Of a stretch of 64,000 nucleotides of DNA, positions 32,704-42,997 are shown in pieces. The stretch is taken from NCBI RefSeq assembly GCF_001571385.1, contig NZ_BCNW01000001.1, positions 992,001 through 1,056,000 of the forward strand. The letters run 5' to 3'. The stretch's first letter is position 1. Each line of letters opens with the position of its first letter. Source of the DNA: Methanofollis ethanolicus. GTDB lineage: Archaea; Halobacteriota; Methanomicrobia; Methanomicrobiales; Methanofollaceae. The position numbers and the translations under genes were made by a program. Below the pieces are notes generated by a model, which worked only from the letters and a program-made list of their open reading frames with translations, searched no databases and was not told where the DNA came from.

Positions 32704-33867
32704 ATGAAAAAAATGAAGAGCCTGGCGATGTGTTCCCTGCTCATCACGATGCTTCTGATGGGTGCGGTATGTGTGTCGCCGGTAAGCGCAGAAGAAAATG
32801 GGGAAAGTGTTGATCTCAGTACATATACTCTTCCTTGTTTGAAGGAGAACGAGTCGATTGAGACTATTACCATTTCCGGCACATTAAGTCCTCAATCTGA
32901 AGTAAATCTTCAATCTGAAACGAAAAACAGAGATGATGAAAAATGTGGGATCCCCTTTGGTTCGGTGATTGTTCACTCAAATGATGGAATCACACGGGTC
33001 TTTGATAATAATGGCATTCACCTGCTGTCCGTTAGCGATGATCGATCAAAAAGTGTTCCGACACCTGCCGGTATTGAAAAGTCCTGTACACGAGTTCACG
33101 AGGTTCCGAATGATTCAAGGGTCTATCATCGTGGTGATAGAATCTATGTCCTCTCCCCTGAGGATGAACTGATTCTTCTGATCATAGATGAGTGTTCATC
33201 TGCGAATCAGGGCACAGACAATGCTGTCAGGGGTTGGGTTGGCAATGACTGGCTGGAATGTGCGCAAGATAAATCTGCGGAATATATCTCTGAGTATACC
33301 GCGTACTGGGATGTTCCCACTGCGCCGCCTTCCCTTGATGGAGATACCGAGAGGATTTACCTTTTTAATGGCATTGAACCCGTGGACACGAAGTTCTTAC
33401 TTCAACCTGTTATCGAGTATAATTACAGGTGGCAGGGCGCAGCGTGGGCATGTGACACGACAGATCTTCAAAATGGTGATACGATCATAGGACCATATAT
33501 CAATACAAATACGGGGGATCAGATAAAAGGCCGTATTTACTGGAGTGAGTCCAGTCGCATGTGGTCTATTGTGCTTCAGGACGACACATCTGGCGAGTAT
33601 AGTTCGATAACGACGGATTGCGTTAACGGGCCGCAACGTCGGAATACTGCAGCATGCGTGCTGGAAGGCTGGCATGTCGATGATCTGAACGATCTGCCTG
33701 GCAATACGCTCTTCCATGATATGTCCTATAAGTCCTCGGGACAATCAATGAGTATAAATCTAGAGCCAGATTATTCGAGGTTCGCGCCACGAGAGATTAT
33801 CAATAGTTGTTATGTGGATATTCAGCAAAATCCATCGCGCGTACGGCTTCGTACCGATTATTGTTGA
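32704..33867 (+). CDS. Secreted protein, possible eqolisin-like beta-sandwich
   Basis: The 387-aa protein has a signal peptide (MKKMKSLAMCSLLITMLLMG, cut near VSA-EE) and no membrane anchor. The C-terminal half (about 190-365) has YLFNGIEPVDTKFLLQPVIE, a Trp-rich strand (WQGAAWAC), GDTIIGPYI, WSIVLQDD and CVLEGWHVDDLNDLPG. The order of a Gln-bearing first motif and a Glu-bearing later motif recalls G1 (eqolisin) peptidases and related beta-sandwiches; this is weak. Ten or so Cys may form disulfides. Its A+T-rich codons differ from neighbours, suggesting transfer. A good GGAGGT precedes the ATG at 32704. Confidence 0.7.
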   Translation: MKKMKSLAMCSLLITMLLMGAVCVSPVSAEENGESVDLSTYTLPCLKENESIETITISGTLSPQSEVNLQSETKNRDDEKCGIPFGSVIVHSNDGITRVFDNNGIHLLSVSDDRSKSVPTPAGIEKSCTRVHEVPNDSRVYHRGDRIYVLSPEDELILLIIDECSSANQGTDNAVRGWVGNDWLECAQDKSAEYISEYTAYWDVPTAPPSLDGDTERIYLFNGIEPVDTKFLLQPVIEYNYRWQGAAWACDTTDLQNGDTIIGPYINTNTGDQIKGRIYWSESSRMWSIVLQDDTSGEYSSITTDCVNGPQRRNTAACVLEGWHVDDLNDLPGNTLFHDMSYKSSGQSMSINLEPDYSRFAPREIINSCYVDIQQNPSRVRLRTDYC

Positions 33868-33886
33868 TCCTCTGGAGGGCATGTGC

Positions 33887-34513
33887 ATGAAGAGACTTCT
33901 TTCCCCATTTTTTCTGGTCCTGCTTCTCGTCGTCTGCTCGGGCTGCACCTCGACCACCCCACCTGTGGAGGCCACGCTGAACGAGACGCCGACGCTTCCT
34001 GTACTCTACCACAACAACGTTGCAGTCGACCTCTCCGCAATCGAGATCAACGACCCCGAACTCTTCACGGCGAACCTGACCTCGACGATCTTGACTGTCC
34101 TCTCAGACTCCCGCGCCGGTCTCCTCCTCGATCACGGCTGGAACATCACCTCGGTCAGGCAGGAATTCAACGACGAAGTCCTCGACCGGCCCTATGTCAG
34201 GGTCGAGTTCATGAAAAACAATCTCTCTTTCTATTTCCTTGTTGACGAGGATAAGGATCAGATCCTCAGAGGATATTGCGGGGCAGAGGTCTGGGTTGCA
34301 GGCCCTATCTCAGGCCCACTCCCGAAAGATTATTCACAGTCTTTTGATAAGCACACGAGGCGGTTGTATGTCTATGACTATCGGAATGGAACGTGGAGTG
34401 ATAATGACGAGGTGACAGTCTACACAAAAAATGGTATATCAGTTTTTGTCGAGGATAAAGAAGTCATGATTTATGATAAAAATGATATCTACTATCTTGA
34501 TCCTGATTTTTGA
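33887..34513 (+). CDS. Lipoprotein, first of a tandem pair
   Basis: The 208-aa protein starts MKRLLSPFFLVLLLVVCSGC; the Cys after CSG is a good lipobox Cys for lipid attachment outside the membrane. The core has NETPTLPVLYHNNVAVDLSA, PELFTANLTSTILTVLSDSR and GAEVWVAGPISGPLPKDYSQ. The family is unknown. ATG 33887 has GGAGGG seven bases upstream; ATG 33881 is too close. The next gene is a close paralogue. Confidence 0.75.
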   Translation: MKRLLSPFFLVLLLVVCSGCTSTTPPVEATLNETPTLPVLYHNNVAVDLSAIEINDPELFTANLTSTILTVLSDSRAGLLLDHGWNITSVRQEFNDEVLDRPYVRVEFMKNNLSFYFLVDEDKDQILRGYCGAEVWVAGPISGPLPKDYSQSFDKHTRRLYVYDYRNGTWSDNDEVTVYTKNGISVFVEDKEVMIYDKNDIYYLDPDF

Positions 34514-34530
34514 CGAGCAGAGGGATATTG

Positions 34531-35109
34531 ATGGCACATCAAATCACACCTTGTTTCCTGGCCTCCCTGACTCTCATCGTACTCCTTGTCTGCTCGGGGT
34601 ACACCTCGACCCCTCCGCCGACCGAGATGCCGGTGAACGAGACGCCGACGCTTCCTGTACTCTACCACAACAACATTGCAGTCGACCTCTCCGCAATCGA
34701 GATCAACGACCCCGAACTCTTCACGGCGAACCTGACCTCGACGGTCTCGACGGTCCTCCTCGACTCCCGCGCCGGTCTCCTCCTCGATCACGGCTGGAAC
34801 ATCACCTCGGCCAGGCAGGAATTCGACGAAGAGGTTCTTGAACGGCCGTATGTACTGGTTGAGTTCATGAAGAACGGACTCTCTTTCTATCTCATGGTGG
34901 ACGAGGAAGAGGGACAGGTATTCGGGGGATATTGCGGTGCAAAGGTCTGGGTTGCAGGTCCGATCTCAGGCCCTCTCCCGAAAGATTACTCTCAGGCCCT
35001 TGACAAGCATACACGGCAGTGGTGGGTCTTCGATCACCGGGATGAGTCTCTAGGGATGGTCATGGCCTATGATAAAAATGGGATCTACAGATTCAATTCC
35101 GAGTTCTGA
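34531..35109 (+). CDS. Secreted paralogue of the preceding lipoprotein, lipobox altered
   Basis: The 192-aa protein is a tandem copy: about 180 bp of the middle (from NETPTLPVLYHNN) is nearly identical in DNA, while both ends differ more. The signal peptide ends LLVCSGYTST, so the lipobox Cys of the first copy is Tyr here; an upstream Cys might serve instead, or the protein may be soluble. It ends IYRFNSEF. Start ATG 34531 has AGAGGGA upstream and lies 18 bp after the previous stop. Confidence 0.75.
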   Translation: MAHQITPCFLASLTLIVLLVCSGYTSTPPPTEMPVNETPTLPVLYHNNIAVDLSAIEINDPELFTANLTSTVSTVLLDSRAGLLLDHGWNITSARQEFDEEVLERPYVLVEFMKNGLSFYLMVDEEEGQVFGGYCGAKVWVAGPISGPLPKDYSQALDKHTRQWWVFDHRDESLGMVMAYDKNGIYRFNSEF

Positions 35110-35273
35110 GAATAGGATTTTATCTCGACTCTGTTGTAATCCTCGTGTTCAGGTAATGAACCCTCCGCTCTTCCCTCAATCAAAACAGCAGTCTTCATCG
35201 AAAGGAAATGAATAAGAGTTCGGGGATGCCCTCATAATCATGCGGATAGAGGAGGAGAGACCCTCCTCTCCCC

Positions 35274-37880
35274 TCACCCTTTCAAATATTTCTCAGGCTC
35301 CGCTTCGAACGCCTTCTTGCACCCCGGTGCACAGAAGTAATACCTCTTCCCTTTGTACTCACTCGTGTGCTGTGCGGTCGTCGGGTCGACCTTCATCTTG
35401 CAGACCGGATCGATCTCCATGCCTCTTTCCTCCGTCTTCCCTCTTTTCGCCTCCGGCATATAACCTTTGAGGAGGAGGGAGAGCGTCACGACGGTCACCG
35501 AACTCGCGGCCATGGCGAGGCCGGCGAGTTCGGGCCTGAAGGTGATGCCGAATGCGGGGTACAGGACGCCGGCGGCGACGGGGATAAGGGCGGCATTGTA
35601 GGCGAAGGCCCAGAAGAGGTTCATCTTCACCCGGCCGATCGTCTTCCGGGAGAGCTGGATCGCTGCCGGCACGTCTGTCAGGTCGTCTTTGACGAGCACC
35701 ACGTCCCCGCTCTCGATGGCGACGTCTGTCCCGCTGCCGATGGCGATCCCGAGGTCGGCCTGGGCGAGGGCCGGGGCGTCGTTGATGCCGTCGCCGACAA
35801 AGGCGACCTTTTTGCCCTGGTCCTGGAGTGCCCTCACCTCGGCGGCCTTCTCGTCCGGGAGCACCTCGGCGAGGACGCGGTCGATCCCGATCCTGCCGGC
35901 GATGGCATGGGCCGTCCTCTGGTTGTCCCCGGTGACCATCACGACGGAGAGGCCCATCTTTTTCAGGGCGGCGACCGCCCGCATGGCGGTGGGTTTGAGG
36001 GTGTCCGCGACGGCGACGATGCCGGCGGTCCTGCCGTCGGCCGCGAGGAAGGAGACGGTCTTTCCCTCCTCTTCCAGGCGTCCCGCGGCGTCCGCGGCCT
36101 CGCCGGCAAGGGACACGCCCCTCTCCGCGAGGAGGGCCCTGTTGCCGAGTACGACCTGCCTGCCCTCGACGACGGCGACGACGCCCTTCCCCCGCACGGT
36201 GTCGAAGGCCGTGCTCTCCGGGACGGCGAGTCCGTGCTCTCCGGCAGACCTGACGATGGCCGTGGCGACCGGGTGCTGCGAGTTCCTCTCCACGCCCGCG
36301 GCAAGGGCGAGCACCTCGTCCCTCTCCGCGGCAAGACCCACCACGTCGGTGACCTCAGGTTTCCCCTTCGTCAGGGTGCCGGTCTTGTCGAAGGCGACGG
36401 TGGTGAGGTTCTCGGCTGACTCCAGGGCCTCGCCGCTCTTGATCAGGATGCCGAGTTCGGCCCCCCGGCCGACGCCGACGGTGATTGCGGTCGGGGTCGC
36501 AAGGCCGAGGGCGCAGGGGCAGGCGACGACGAGGACCGAGATGAGGGTGGTGAGGGCGAAGAGGAGGGTGGAGTTGAGGACGACGTACCAGGTGAGGAAG
36601 GAAGCGGCGGCGATGGCGAGGACCGCCGGGATGAAGTAGGTGACGGCGGTGTCCGCGATCCTCTGGACAGGGGGTTTGGTGCCCTGCGCCTCCTCGACGA
36701 GCCTGATGATCCGGGCGAGGACGGTGTCCCTGCCCACCCGCGTGGCCTCGACCTCGAGGACGCCGTCCTGGTTGATGGTGCCGCCGACGACGCCTGACCC
36801 TGTTTCCTTTCCGACCGGAACGGGCTCGCCGCTGATCATCGACTCGTCCACATAACTCTCCCCCTTTCTGACCGTGCCGTCGACCGGCACCTGCTCTCCC
36901 GGCCTGACCAGGACGATGTCGCCTGGCCTGACGTCATCGATCGGCCTCTCCTCCTCCTTCCCGTCCGCGAGGACGGTGGCGGTCTTCGGCCGCAGGCGTA
37001 CGAGGGCGGCGATCGCCTCGCCGGTCCGCCCCTTGGCCCGCGCCTCCAGGTACCGGCCGAGGGTGAGGAAGGTGGCGAGCATCACGGCGGTCTCGTAGAA
37101 GAGGAAGTCGGTGGTGAGGACGATCCCGAAGGTGCCGAGGACCGAGGCCGCGAAGGCGACGCCGATGCCCATCGCGTACATGACGTCCATGTTCAGGGTC
37201 CGGTTCTTCAGGGCCCTCCAGGCGCCGAGGAAGATCGGCCAGGAGAGGTAGACGAAGGGCGGGGTGGCGATGACGAGGAGGAGGTAGGGCATGGCCACAG
37301 GCACCGGGGGCATCGCGAACATCAGCCCCATCAGCACCGCGGAGGCGACGGCGCCGACGATGATGCGCCGTTTTTTGTCCTGGAGGTCGGCTTCACGGGC
37401 CTTCTTTTCTATCTCGCCCGTCTCCTCCCCCTCCATGCCGAGGTACTGGTATCCGGCGTCTTCGATCGCCGCCTTCATCTCCGGGATGCCGACGGTGTCG
37501 GGGTTGTAGATGACATAGGCTCTCTCGGAGCCGAGGTTGACGGTGGCCGAGACGACGCCGGGCAGGGCCTGCAGGGCCGTCTCGATGGTCTTCACGCAGG
37601 TGGCGCACATCATCCCGCCGACCTTGAGGGTGGCCCTGCCGGTGACGACCGCGTAGCCCGCGCCCGCGACGGCCTGCTCGATCTCGGTCGCGCTCACCTT
37701 TGCCGGGTCGTACTCCACGGATGCCTGCTCGGTGCCGAGGTTCACCGAGGCCCCCTTCACCCCGTCCATGTTCTTCAGGGCCTTCTCGATGGTGAGGGCG
37801 CAGGTGGCGCAGTGCATGCCGGAGACCCTGAGGGTCTCTTTCCGGGTCTGGTCCTCCTGTTTCTCTTCCTCCGTCTCCAT
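35274..37880 (-). CDS. copA: Cu+-exporting P1B-type ATPase with YHS domain
   Basis: The 868-aa pump has two N-terminal heavy-metal domains (GMHCATC, GMMCATC), eight membrane helices with the metal-path [13 protein letters not shown], the phosphorylation site [17 protein letters not shown] in the nucleotide domain, and the hinge [14 protein letters not shown]. It exports Cu+ (or Ag+) from the cytoplasm. A C-terminal YHS-type domain (about 820-868; [33 protein letters not shown]) adds a further metal-binding site. The family is complete and intact. Confidence 0.96.
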   Translation of the reverse strand: METEEEKQEDQTRKETLRVSGMHCATCALTIEKALKNMDGVKGASVNLGTEQASVEYDPAKVSATEIEQAVAGAGYAVVTGRATLKVGGMMCATCVKTIETALQALPGVVSATVNLGSERAYVIYNPDTVGIPEMKAAIEDAGYQYLGMEGEETGEIEKKAREADLQDKKRRIIVGAVASAVLMGLMFAMPPVPVAMPYLLLVIATPPFVYLSWPIFLGAWRALKNRTLNMDVMYAMGIGVAFAASVLGTFGIVLTTDFLFYETAVMLATFLTLGRYLEARAKGRTGEAIAALVRLRPKTATVLADGKEEERPIDDVRPGDIVLVRPGEQVPVDGTVRKGESYVDESMISGEPVPVGKETGSGVVGGTINQDGVLEVEATRVGRDTVLARIIRLVEEAQGTKPPVQRIADTAVTYFIPAVLAIAAASFLTWYVVLNSTLLFALTTLISVLVVACPCALGLATPTAITVGVGRGAELGILIKSGEALESAENLTTVAFDKTGTLTKGKPEVTDVVGLAAERDEVLALAAGVERNSQHPVATAIVRSAGEHGLAVPESTAFDTVRGKGVVAVVEGRQVVLGNRALLAERGVSLAGEAADAAGRLEEEGKTVSFLAADGRTAGIVAVADTLKPTAMRAVAALKKMGLSVVMVTGDNQRTAHAIAGRIGIDRVLAEVLPDEKAAEVRALQDQGKKVAFVGDGINDAPALAQADLGIAIGSGTDVAIESGDVVLVKDDLTDVPAAIQLSRKTIGRVKMNLFWAFAYNAALIPVAAGVLYPAFGITFRPELAGLAMAASSVTVVTLSLLLKGYMPEAKRGKTEERGMEIDPVCKMKVDPTTAQHTSEYKGKRYYFCAPGCKKAFEAEPEKYLKG

Positions 37881-37917
37881 ACGCCCCTGTTGGGTATCTT
37901 CTGATATGAACCCTCCC

Positions 37918-38601
37918 TCACCGGAATGTGGCGGAGTCCCGGGCGAGGGCGGCGAGGCGGTGGGCGGCCCGCAGGGGTTCGGGGGTGCGGAAACGGGGCG
38001 TGGTCAGGAGGACTATCCTGACGGCCCCGGCAAGGTCGATGAGGTGGCCGGGGGAGACATAGGCCGGCCTGACGCAGGGGCGGGTCCGCACCGCGCACCC
38101 GATCACCTCTCCCTTCTCCGTCACCGGGGACGCCGACCCCCGCGATGCGTCCGGTCCCCCGGCCTCACCGCAGAGGAGGGTGTCGGCGACGCCGACCGAG
38201 GGGATGCCGGTGACGACGCCGAGGTGCGAGGCGATCCCGCACCGCCGGGGATGGGCGATGCCGTGGCCGTGAACCATCAGGAGGTCGGGCCGGCAGGTCA
38301 ACCGACCGAGGGCGGCAAGGAGGGATGGCCCCTCCCTGAAGGCGAAGAGGCCGGGGATGTAGGGGAAGGTCACCGGCACCGCGGCGGTCGCCCCCTCCAC
38401 GAACCTGAGGGAGGGGTAGGCGAGGACCGCGGCCGCCCCGAAGACCGTCCTGCCGTCGGCAGAGTACGCCGCGTCGAGTCCGGCGATACGGATCGGTTCA
38501 GGCGACCCCGCGGGGACCACAAACCGGCGCAGTTCCTTCTGGAGGGCGAGGGCGTCGGCAGGACCGGTCGGCCAGGGGACGGGATCGTGGCGCGGTGTCA
38601 C
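37918..38601 (-). CDS. nfi: Endonuclease V
   Basis: The 227-aa protein has [14 protein letters not shown] (catalytic Asp), [14 protein letters not shown] and [20 protein letters not shown] of EndoV, which cleaves DNA or RNA near deoxyinosine. The Lys of the usual VAKT segment is Asp here ([10 protein letters not shown]). Start is GTG 38601. It lies 37 bp after copA in the opposite transcriptional order (upstream on the minus strand), possibly co-transcribed. Confidence 0.9.
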   Translation of the reverse strand: MTPRHDPVPWPTGPADALALQKELRRFVVPAGSPEPIRIAGLDAAYSADGRTVFGAAAVLAYPSLRFVEGATAAVPVTFPYIPGLFAFREGPSLLAALGRLTCRPDLLMVHGHGIAHPRRCGIASHLGVVTGIPSVGVADTLLCGEAGGPDASRGSASPVTEKGEVIGCAVRTRPCVRPAYVSPGHLIDLAGAVRIVLLTTPRFRTPEPLRAAHRLAALARDSATFR

Positions 38602-38644
38602 GAGGAGGGATGGGGATGGGGGTACTTAAGGGTGAGGATGCCTG

Positions 38645-38835
38645 TGTCGGGGGGCTGCCGCTCGAAAATCAAAGATTTTCTCGATTCACTTCGTTCATCC
38701 TCCCATACCCCCCGCCATTAAGATAGGAGTGGGATGGCAATCTAAGATCCTTCTTATAATCCCATGTTAGAATCCTCTGTTCATTCTCCCCCTATTTCCG
38801 GGGTGGGGTACGAGCAAAGCGAGCATGAGATAAAC
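38645..38835 (-). repeat. Dispersed G-rich repeat, diverged copy
   Basis: In the 355-bp gap before msrA, GGGGGGCTGCCGC, a GAAAATC-AAA-GATTTTC hairpin followed by TCGATTCACTTCGTTC, CCCCCCGCCATTAAGATAGG and GTGGGATGGCAATCTAAG match blocks of the family at lower similarity. The rest of the gap shows no gene. Confidence 0.45.
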
Positions 38836-38956
38836 GAAGATTTTCGAGGGAACCTCGCTGCCTGACGAGATACGGTACTGCGGGATGACAAGACCGCCTC
38901 CACCTGCCTCGCCACTCCCTCCAAACTCTTATCCCCCTCCCCCTCCACCCCGGTGC

Positions 38957-39448
38957 ATGGTCGGAGAGAAAGAGTATGAACGCGCCTACTTCGCGGCAGG
39001 ATGTTTCTGGGGTGTGAAGGCGGCGTTCAGGGAGGTGAAGGGCGTTGTGGAGACCGCTGTCGGGTTCATGGGGGGACAGATCGCTGACCCGACCTATGAG
39101 GTGGTCTGCACAGGGAGGACCGGGCATGCCGAGACTGTGGAGGTGGTCTTCAATCCTGCGGCGGTCTCGTATGCCTCCCTCCTCGACGTCTTCTGGGATA
39201 TCCACGACCCGACGACGAAGAACAGGCAGGGACCGGACATCGGCACCCAGTACCGCTCCGCAGTCTTTTTCCTGACGCCGGCCCAGGAGGCCGCGGCCCT
39301 GGCATCTCGGGAGAGGCTGGAGCGTTCGGGGCGCTATTCCCGGCCCATCGTCACCGGGATCGTGCCGGCGGGGCCGTTCTATCGCGCCGAGGAGTACCAC
39401 CAACGGTACTACGAGAAAAAAGGGATTGGGGGGTGCCGGATCAGATGA
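38957..39448 (+). CDS. msrA: Peptide methionine sulfoxide reductase A
   Basis: The 163-aa enzyme has the catalytic Cys in [12 protein letters not shown] and conserved [22 protein letters not shown] and [12 protein letters not shown]. It repairs oxidised methionine (S-epimer). ATG 38957 gives the family length. It overlaps the 3' end of the convergent mntP by eight bases. Confidence 0.95.
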   Translation: MVGEKEYERAYFAAGCFWGVKAAFREVKGVVETAVGFMGGQIADPTYEVVCTGRTGHAETVEVVFNPAAVSYASLLDVFWDIHDPTTKNRQGPDIGTQYRSAVFFLTPAQEAAALASRERLERSGRYSRPIVTGIVPAGPFYRAEEYHQRYYEKKGIGGCRIR

Positions 39449-39998
39449 GGAGGTGGTCGGCGAGCACCCGCAGCCCGATCAGAATGAGGATGACCCCTCC
39501 GATGATCTCGGCACGCTCCCGGTTCTTTCCGCCGAAGACCGTCCCGAACCAGAACCCGCCGAGGGAGAGGAGGGCGGTGACGACCCCGATGATGACGGAG
39601 GGCAGGAGGATCGGTGACCCGAGGGCGGCAAAGGAGAGGCCGACGGCAAGGGAGTCGATGGAGGTCACGACAGCGAGCATGATGAGGACGGCGGCGCTGC
39701 TGAAGGCGATCTTCTCGCCGTCCTCGCCTTTGAGCCCTTCAATGATCATTTTCCCGCCGATAAATGCGAGGAGGACGAAGGCGATCCAGTGGTCTATGCC
39801 CGAGATGAACGCGTACAGGAGCGTCCCGGCATACCAACCGGCGATGGCCATCCCTGTCTGGAAGACGCCGAAGAGGAGGGCGAGGACGAGTGCGGTCCGC
39901 ACCCGTCCCTCCCTCACAGTCACCCCGCCAGCGATGGAGACGGCAGTGGCGTCCATGGCGAGGCCGACAGAGATGAGGAGGACTGAGAGAAGATCCAT
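39441..39998 (-). CDS. mntP: Putative manganese efflux pump MntP
   Basis: The 185-aa protein has six membrane helices and MntP motifs: [16 protein letters not shown] near the N-terminus and [15 protein letters not shown] in helix 4, each with the conserved Asp. It exports Mn2+. ATG 39998 starts at the membrane helix as in the family. Confidence 0.92.
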   Translation of the reverse strand: MDLLSVLLISVGLAMDATAVSIAGGVTVREGRVRTALVLALLFGVFQTGMAIAGWYAGTLLYAFISGIDHWIAFVLLAFIGGKMIIEGLKGEDGEKIAFSSAAVLIMLAVVTSIDSLAVGLSFAALGSPILLPSVIIGVVTALLSLGGFWFGTVFGGKNRERAEIIGGVILILIGLRVLADHLLI

Positions 39999-40085
39999 GA
40001 TGCAGTACGACGTCGGCGTCCGCACACATAACCCTGCGGTCGATACCACCACATCCTTTAATGCAGATCCCGTCTACGTCCGGCT

Positions 40086-40796
40086 ATGCCGAAGGAGACG
40101 GAGACAGAGGCAGAGCGCATGGTCGAGGAGGGGGACGCTTTCATCAGTCAGGGCAACAGGCCGGCGGCGTCGGCCCGGTACAGAGAGGCCCTCGGACTGG
40201 ACCCGGCTCATGCCGGGGCCCTGTACAGGCTCGGCACCATCCATGAGGAGGACGGGGAACCTGACCTGGCTGTCATCTGTTATGACGGCATCCTCGCCGA
40301 GAACCCGGACGACCCCGAGGTCTGGACCCGGCGCGCCCATGCCCTCATCGCCGCGGAGGATGTGGACGGTGCCGTGGAGAGTGCGCGGCATGCTGTGGGG
40401 GTCGGCAACCGATACGCTCCGGCGTGGTACCTCCTGGGCGTGGCCGAGAAGATGCGCATGAACCTGCACTCCGCACTGGAGGCGTTTCACCGGGCGGCTG
40501 AACTCGAACCCGCCAACCCGGACTGCTGGTTTATGGCGGGGGTCACTCTCGACATGATGTTCAGGCACGAGGACGCGGTCGCCGCCTACCGCCGGGCCCT
40601 GGAGATCGCCCCCTATCACCTGGAGGCCCGCAAGGCGACGGCCTATGCCCTCATCCTCCTGGAGAGGTACGAGGAGGCGGTGGAGGCGTGCGACAGAATC
40701 CTCGAACTCTGCCCTGACTACGCGCCTGCGGTCTATATCCGGGGGATCGCCCTGCGCGGGAGAGAGGCGGTCGCATACGGGGGCAGGTGTGTCTAG
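40086..40796 (+). CDS. TPR-repeat protein
   Basis: The 236-aa protein consists of about six TPRs: AERMVEEGDAFISQGNRPAA, YREALGLDPAHAGALYRLGT, AICYDGILAENPDDPEVWTR and so on (cognate Ala, Gly, Tyr and Pro positions). No signal peptide or membrane helix. It is probably a cytosolic interaction scaffold with unknown partner. TTTAATG at about 40048-40054 may be its TATA box. Confidence 0.85.
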   Translation: MPKETETEAERMVEEGDAFISQGNRPAASARYREALGLDPAHAGALYRLGTIHEEDGEPDLAVICYDGILAENPDDPEVWTRRAHALIAAEDVDGAVESARHAVGVGNRYAPAWYLLGVAEKMRMNLHSALEAFHRAAELEPANPDCWFMAGVTLDMMFRHEDAVAAYRRALEIAPYHLEARKATAYALILLERYEEAVEACDRILELCPDYAPAVYIRGIALRGREAVAYGGRCV

Positions 40797-40835
40797 AGGT
40801 AGAGGAAGCAGTCCCCTTCGACGGCCCGGAGGCCC

Positions 40836-41945
40836 TCAGATCTCGACGAGTTCATAGTCCGCGGACCCGAGGCCGATCTCCTCGCCGTACCTCACCTGGA
40901 TCATGCCGTCGCTGTACGGGTTCACCCCCCTGAACTTGTCGGCGCCGGGCTCGCGGTTGCCGAGGAGACGGCTTTCGGCCATGCCGGGCTGGGCATTGAC
41001 GAGGTCGAAACTTGCGGCGTCGATGGCGACCGGGTCTGTCGAGGCGAGTATCCCGATGTCAGGGACGATCGGCCTATCGCTCCAGGGGCAGCAGTCGCAG
41101 TCGGGCGTGATGTTCGTCAGGACATTGATGTAGCCGACCCTCCCCGCCTTGTCCTTCACCGCGCCGAGGGCGTACTCGGTCATCATCTCCATGAAGGGGA
41201 CGAGTCCCTCCTTCCAGTTGAAGTCGATAGCCCCGTTCGGGCAGACGGTCATGCACTCGCCGCAACCGATGCACCGCGTCGTGGTGAGGGTGATGCCGCC
41301 GGGCCCTCCCTCCAGGGCGCCGGTCGGGCAGACCCTTGCGCAGGTGGCGCACTCCGCGCAGGCGCCGGCCTCGATGATGGGGACGAGGCCCTGGTGCTGG
41401 TCCATCTTCCCCGCGGCAGGTGCGCACCCCATCGCCAGGTTCTTGATCGCCCCGCCGAATCCCGCCATCCCGTGCCCCTTCACGTGGGAGACGACGATCA
41501 TGCTCTCCGCGTCCAGGATGTCGCCCGCGATCTTCACCTTCGCAAAATGCTTCCTGTCGATCCCGACCTCCCGCCAGTTCTGCGAGTGAAGGCCGTCGGC
41601 GATGACGATCGGAGCCCCTGTCACCTCGTAGCCGAAACCGTGGCCGAGCGCCGTGGCGATGTGGTCGACGGTGTTGTCGCGCTGCCCCGAGTACAGGGTG
41701 TTCGTGTCGGTGAGGAAGGGGTTGCCCCCGGCGTCCCTGATCCTGTCGACGACCTGCCGCACCCAGACCGGCGAGACGAAGGTGTCGCATCCCTCTTCGC
41801 CGAAGTGAAGTTTCACCGCGGTCAGGTCGCCCTCCTCGATGCAGGAGGCGAGGCCCGCGGTGTCGAAGAGTCTCCGTATCCGCGTGATGGTGTTTTCCCG
41901 GCCGTTGCCAAGGCCGATCCGCGCGAAGTAGACCCTGCTCGTCAT
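40836..41945 (-). CDS. DUF362 protein with two [4Fe-4S] clusters
   Basis: The 369-aa protein has the DUF362 N-terminal domain (VKLHFGEEGCDTFVSPVWVR, FLTDTNTLYSGQRDN), VVSHVKGHGMAGFGGAIKNL and a ferredoxin insert (CAECATCARVCP, CIGCGECMTVCP, about 200-250), then DCDCCPWSD and the C-terminal part of DUF362. The role is unknown; similar proteins are common in methanogens. ATG 41945 follows GGGGTATT. A leader ORF extending to 41999 was judged non-coding. Confidence 0.9.
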   Translation of the reverse strand: MTSRVYFARIGLGNGRENTITRIRRLFDTAGLASCIEEGDLTAVKLHFGEEGCDTFVSPVWVRQVVDRIRDAGGNPFLTDTNTLYSGQRDNTVDHIATALGHGFGYEVTGAPIVIADGLHSQNWREVGIDRKHFAKVKIAGDILDAESMIVVSHVKGHGMAGFGGAIKNLAMGCAPAAGKMDQHQGLVPIIEAGACAECATCARVCPTGALEGGPGGITLTTTRCIGCGECMTVCPNGAIDFNWKEGLVPFMEMMTEYALGAVKDKAGRVGYINVLTNITPDCDCCPWSDRPIVPDIGILASTDPVAIDAASFDLVNAQPGMAESRLLGNREPGADKFRGVNPYSDGMIQVRYGEEIGLGSADYELVEI

Positions 41946-42019
41946 AATACCCCATGGTGTATTCGCCTTCAGGGAAAAATGTGGTGTATGAGTGGTCACC
42001 GATGCTCAAAAAAGAGGGT

Positions 42020-42760
42020 TTAGTCCTCGGTGATCCACCGGTACAGCAACGCCGCCACGACGGCGCCGATGACCGGGCCGATGACGTAGATCGGGAAGAG
42101 GCCCCAGAGGTTTGTCCCGCCGAGGACCATGTCGCCCAGATACGGCCCGAAGGTGCGGGCCGGGTTCAGGGACGACCCGGCGATGTTCCCGGTCGTCGTG
42201 ATGATCCCGGCGACGGTGAGGCCGATGACGAGGCCTGCAAAGCCGGGCGGCGCTCTTTTGTCCACGGCCACCCCCATGATCGCGAGCATCAGGAGGAAGG
42301 TGCCGATTGCCTCGACCAGGATCGCCTGCGAGAAGGAGATGCCTGGAAACGGCGTGGTTGCGCCGAGGCCGCCGACCGTGACGGCGTCCATGCCCGCGCA
42401 GGCCGCAAATGCGAAGCTTGCGAGGGCCGCGCCGACGAACTGGGACGCCACATAGGGGACGACCTCCCGCGCCGGGAACATCCCGGCCGCCCAGAGTGCG
42501 ATCGTCACCGCCGGGTTGATGTGCGCCCCGGAGACCCTTCCCAGGGCATAGATCACCGCGGCGATCGCGATCCCGAAGGCGAGACCTATCGCAAGCCAGT
42601 CCCCGAGGCCGCCGAGGGCGCCGATCCCGATGTTGAAGGGGTTCGGCGTCTCCGCGCCATGGGCGATCATCAGGGTGACGGCCGCGGCGCCGGCACCGAA
42701 GAAGACCAGGACAAATGTCCCGATCAGTTCGGCGACGCTTCTCTTCATGAGGGAGACCAT
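42020..42760 (-). CDS. aqpM: Aquaporin AqpM
   Basis: The 246-aa MIP channel has two NPA boxes (GAHINPAVTIAL and GSSLNPARTFGP) and six membrane helices. It belongs to the archaeal AqpM group, moving water and possibly small neutral solutes or gases. A second in-frame ATG at 42748 is possible. It lies seven bases after DUF2180, suggesting co-transcription with DUF2193 and DUF2180. Confidence 0.94.
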   Translation of the reverse strand: MVSLMKRSVAELIGTFVLVFFGAGAAAVTLMIAHGAETPNPFNIGIGALGGLGDWLAIGLAFGIAIAAVIYALGRVSGAHINPAVTIALWAAGMFPAREVVPYVASQFVGAALASFAFAACAGMDAVTVGGLGATTPFPGISFSQAILVEAIGTFLLMLAIMGVAVDKRAPPGFAGLVIGLTVAGIITTTGNIAGSSLNPARTFGPYLGDMVLGGTNLWGLFPIYVIGPVIGAVVAALLYRWITED

Positions 42761-42767
42761 TGGTCAC

Positions 42768-42974
42768 TCACTCCTGCAGGGCGGCATGGCATTCCGGGCA
42801 GAGGATCCTCGGGAGGGCTTTCTTCATCTTCTGTGCCGGGAAGGGGTATCCCCCTTCCCAGAGGTCCACGTCGCTCCGAACCATATGATCGGTGCAGAGG
42901 CCCATGCCGCAGACGATGCAGATCCCCGCGGCCTCGGTCGTCTTCCCCTCCTGTGCGCAGATATAGCATTTCAT
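42768..42974 (-). CDS. DUF2180 family zinc-ribbon protein
   Basis: The 68-aa protein starts MKCYICAQEGKTTEAAGICI, then VCGMGLCTDHM and later CPEC: three Cys pairs typical of DUF2180, a methanogen family of unknown function. ATG 42974 starts directly at the first zinc pair. It lies just downstream of DUF2193; the pairing suggests a joint role. Confidence 0.9.
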   Translation of the reverse strand: MKCYICAQEGKTTEAAGICIVCGMGLCTDHMVRSDVDLWEGGYPFPAQKMKKALPRILCPECHAALQE

Positions 42975-42997
42975 CGGATTCACCCGCGGCGATGCCC

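Noticed and set aside
35127-35160. Second solitary IS end (CTCTGTTGTAATCC)
   Set aside because: Similarity to the 2856 terminus covers only about eight bases, which is expected by chance.
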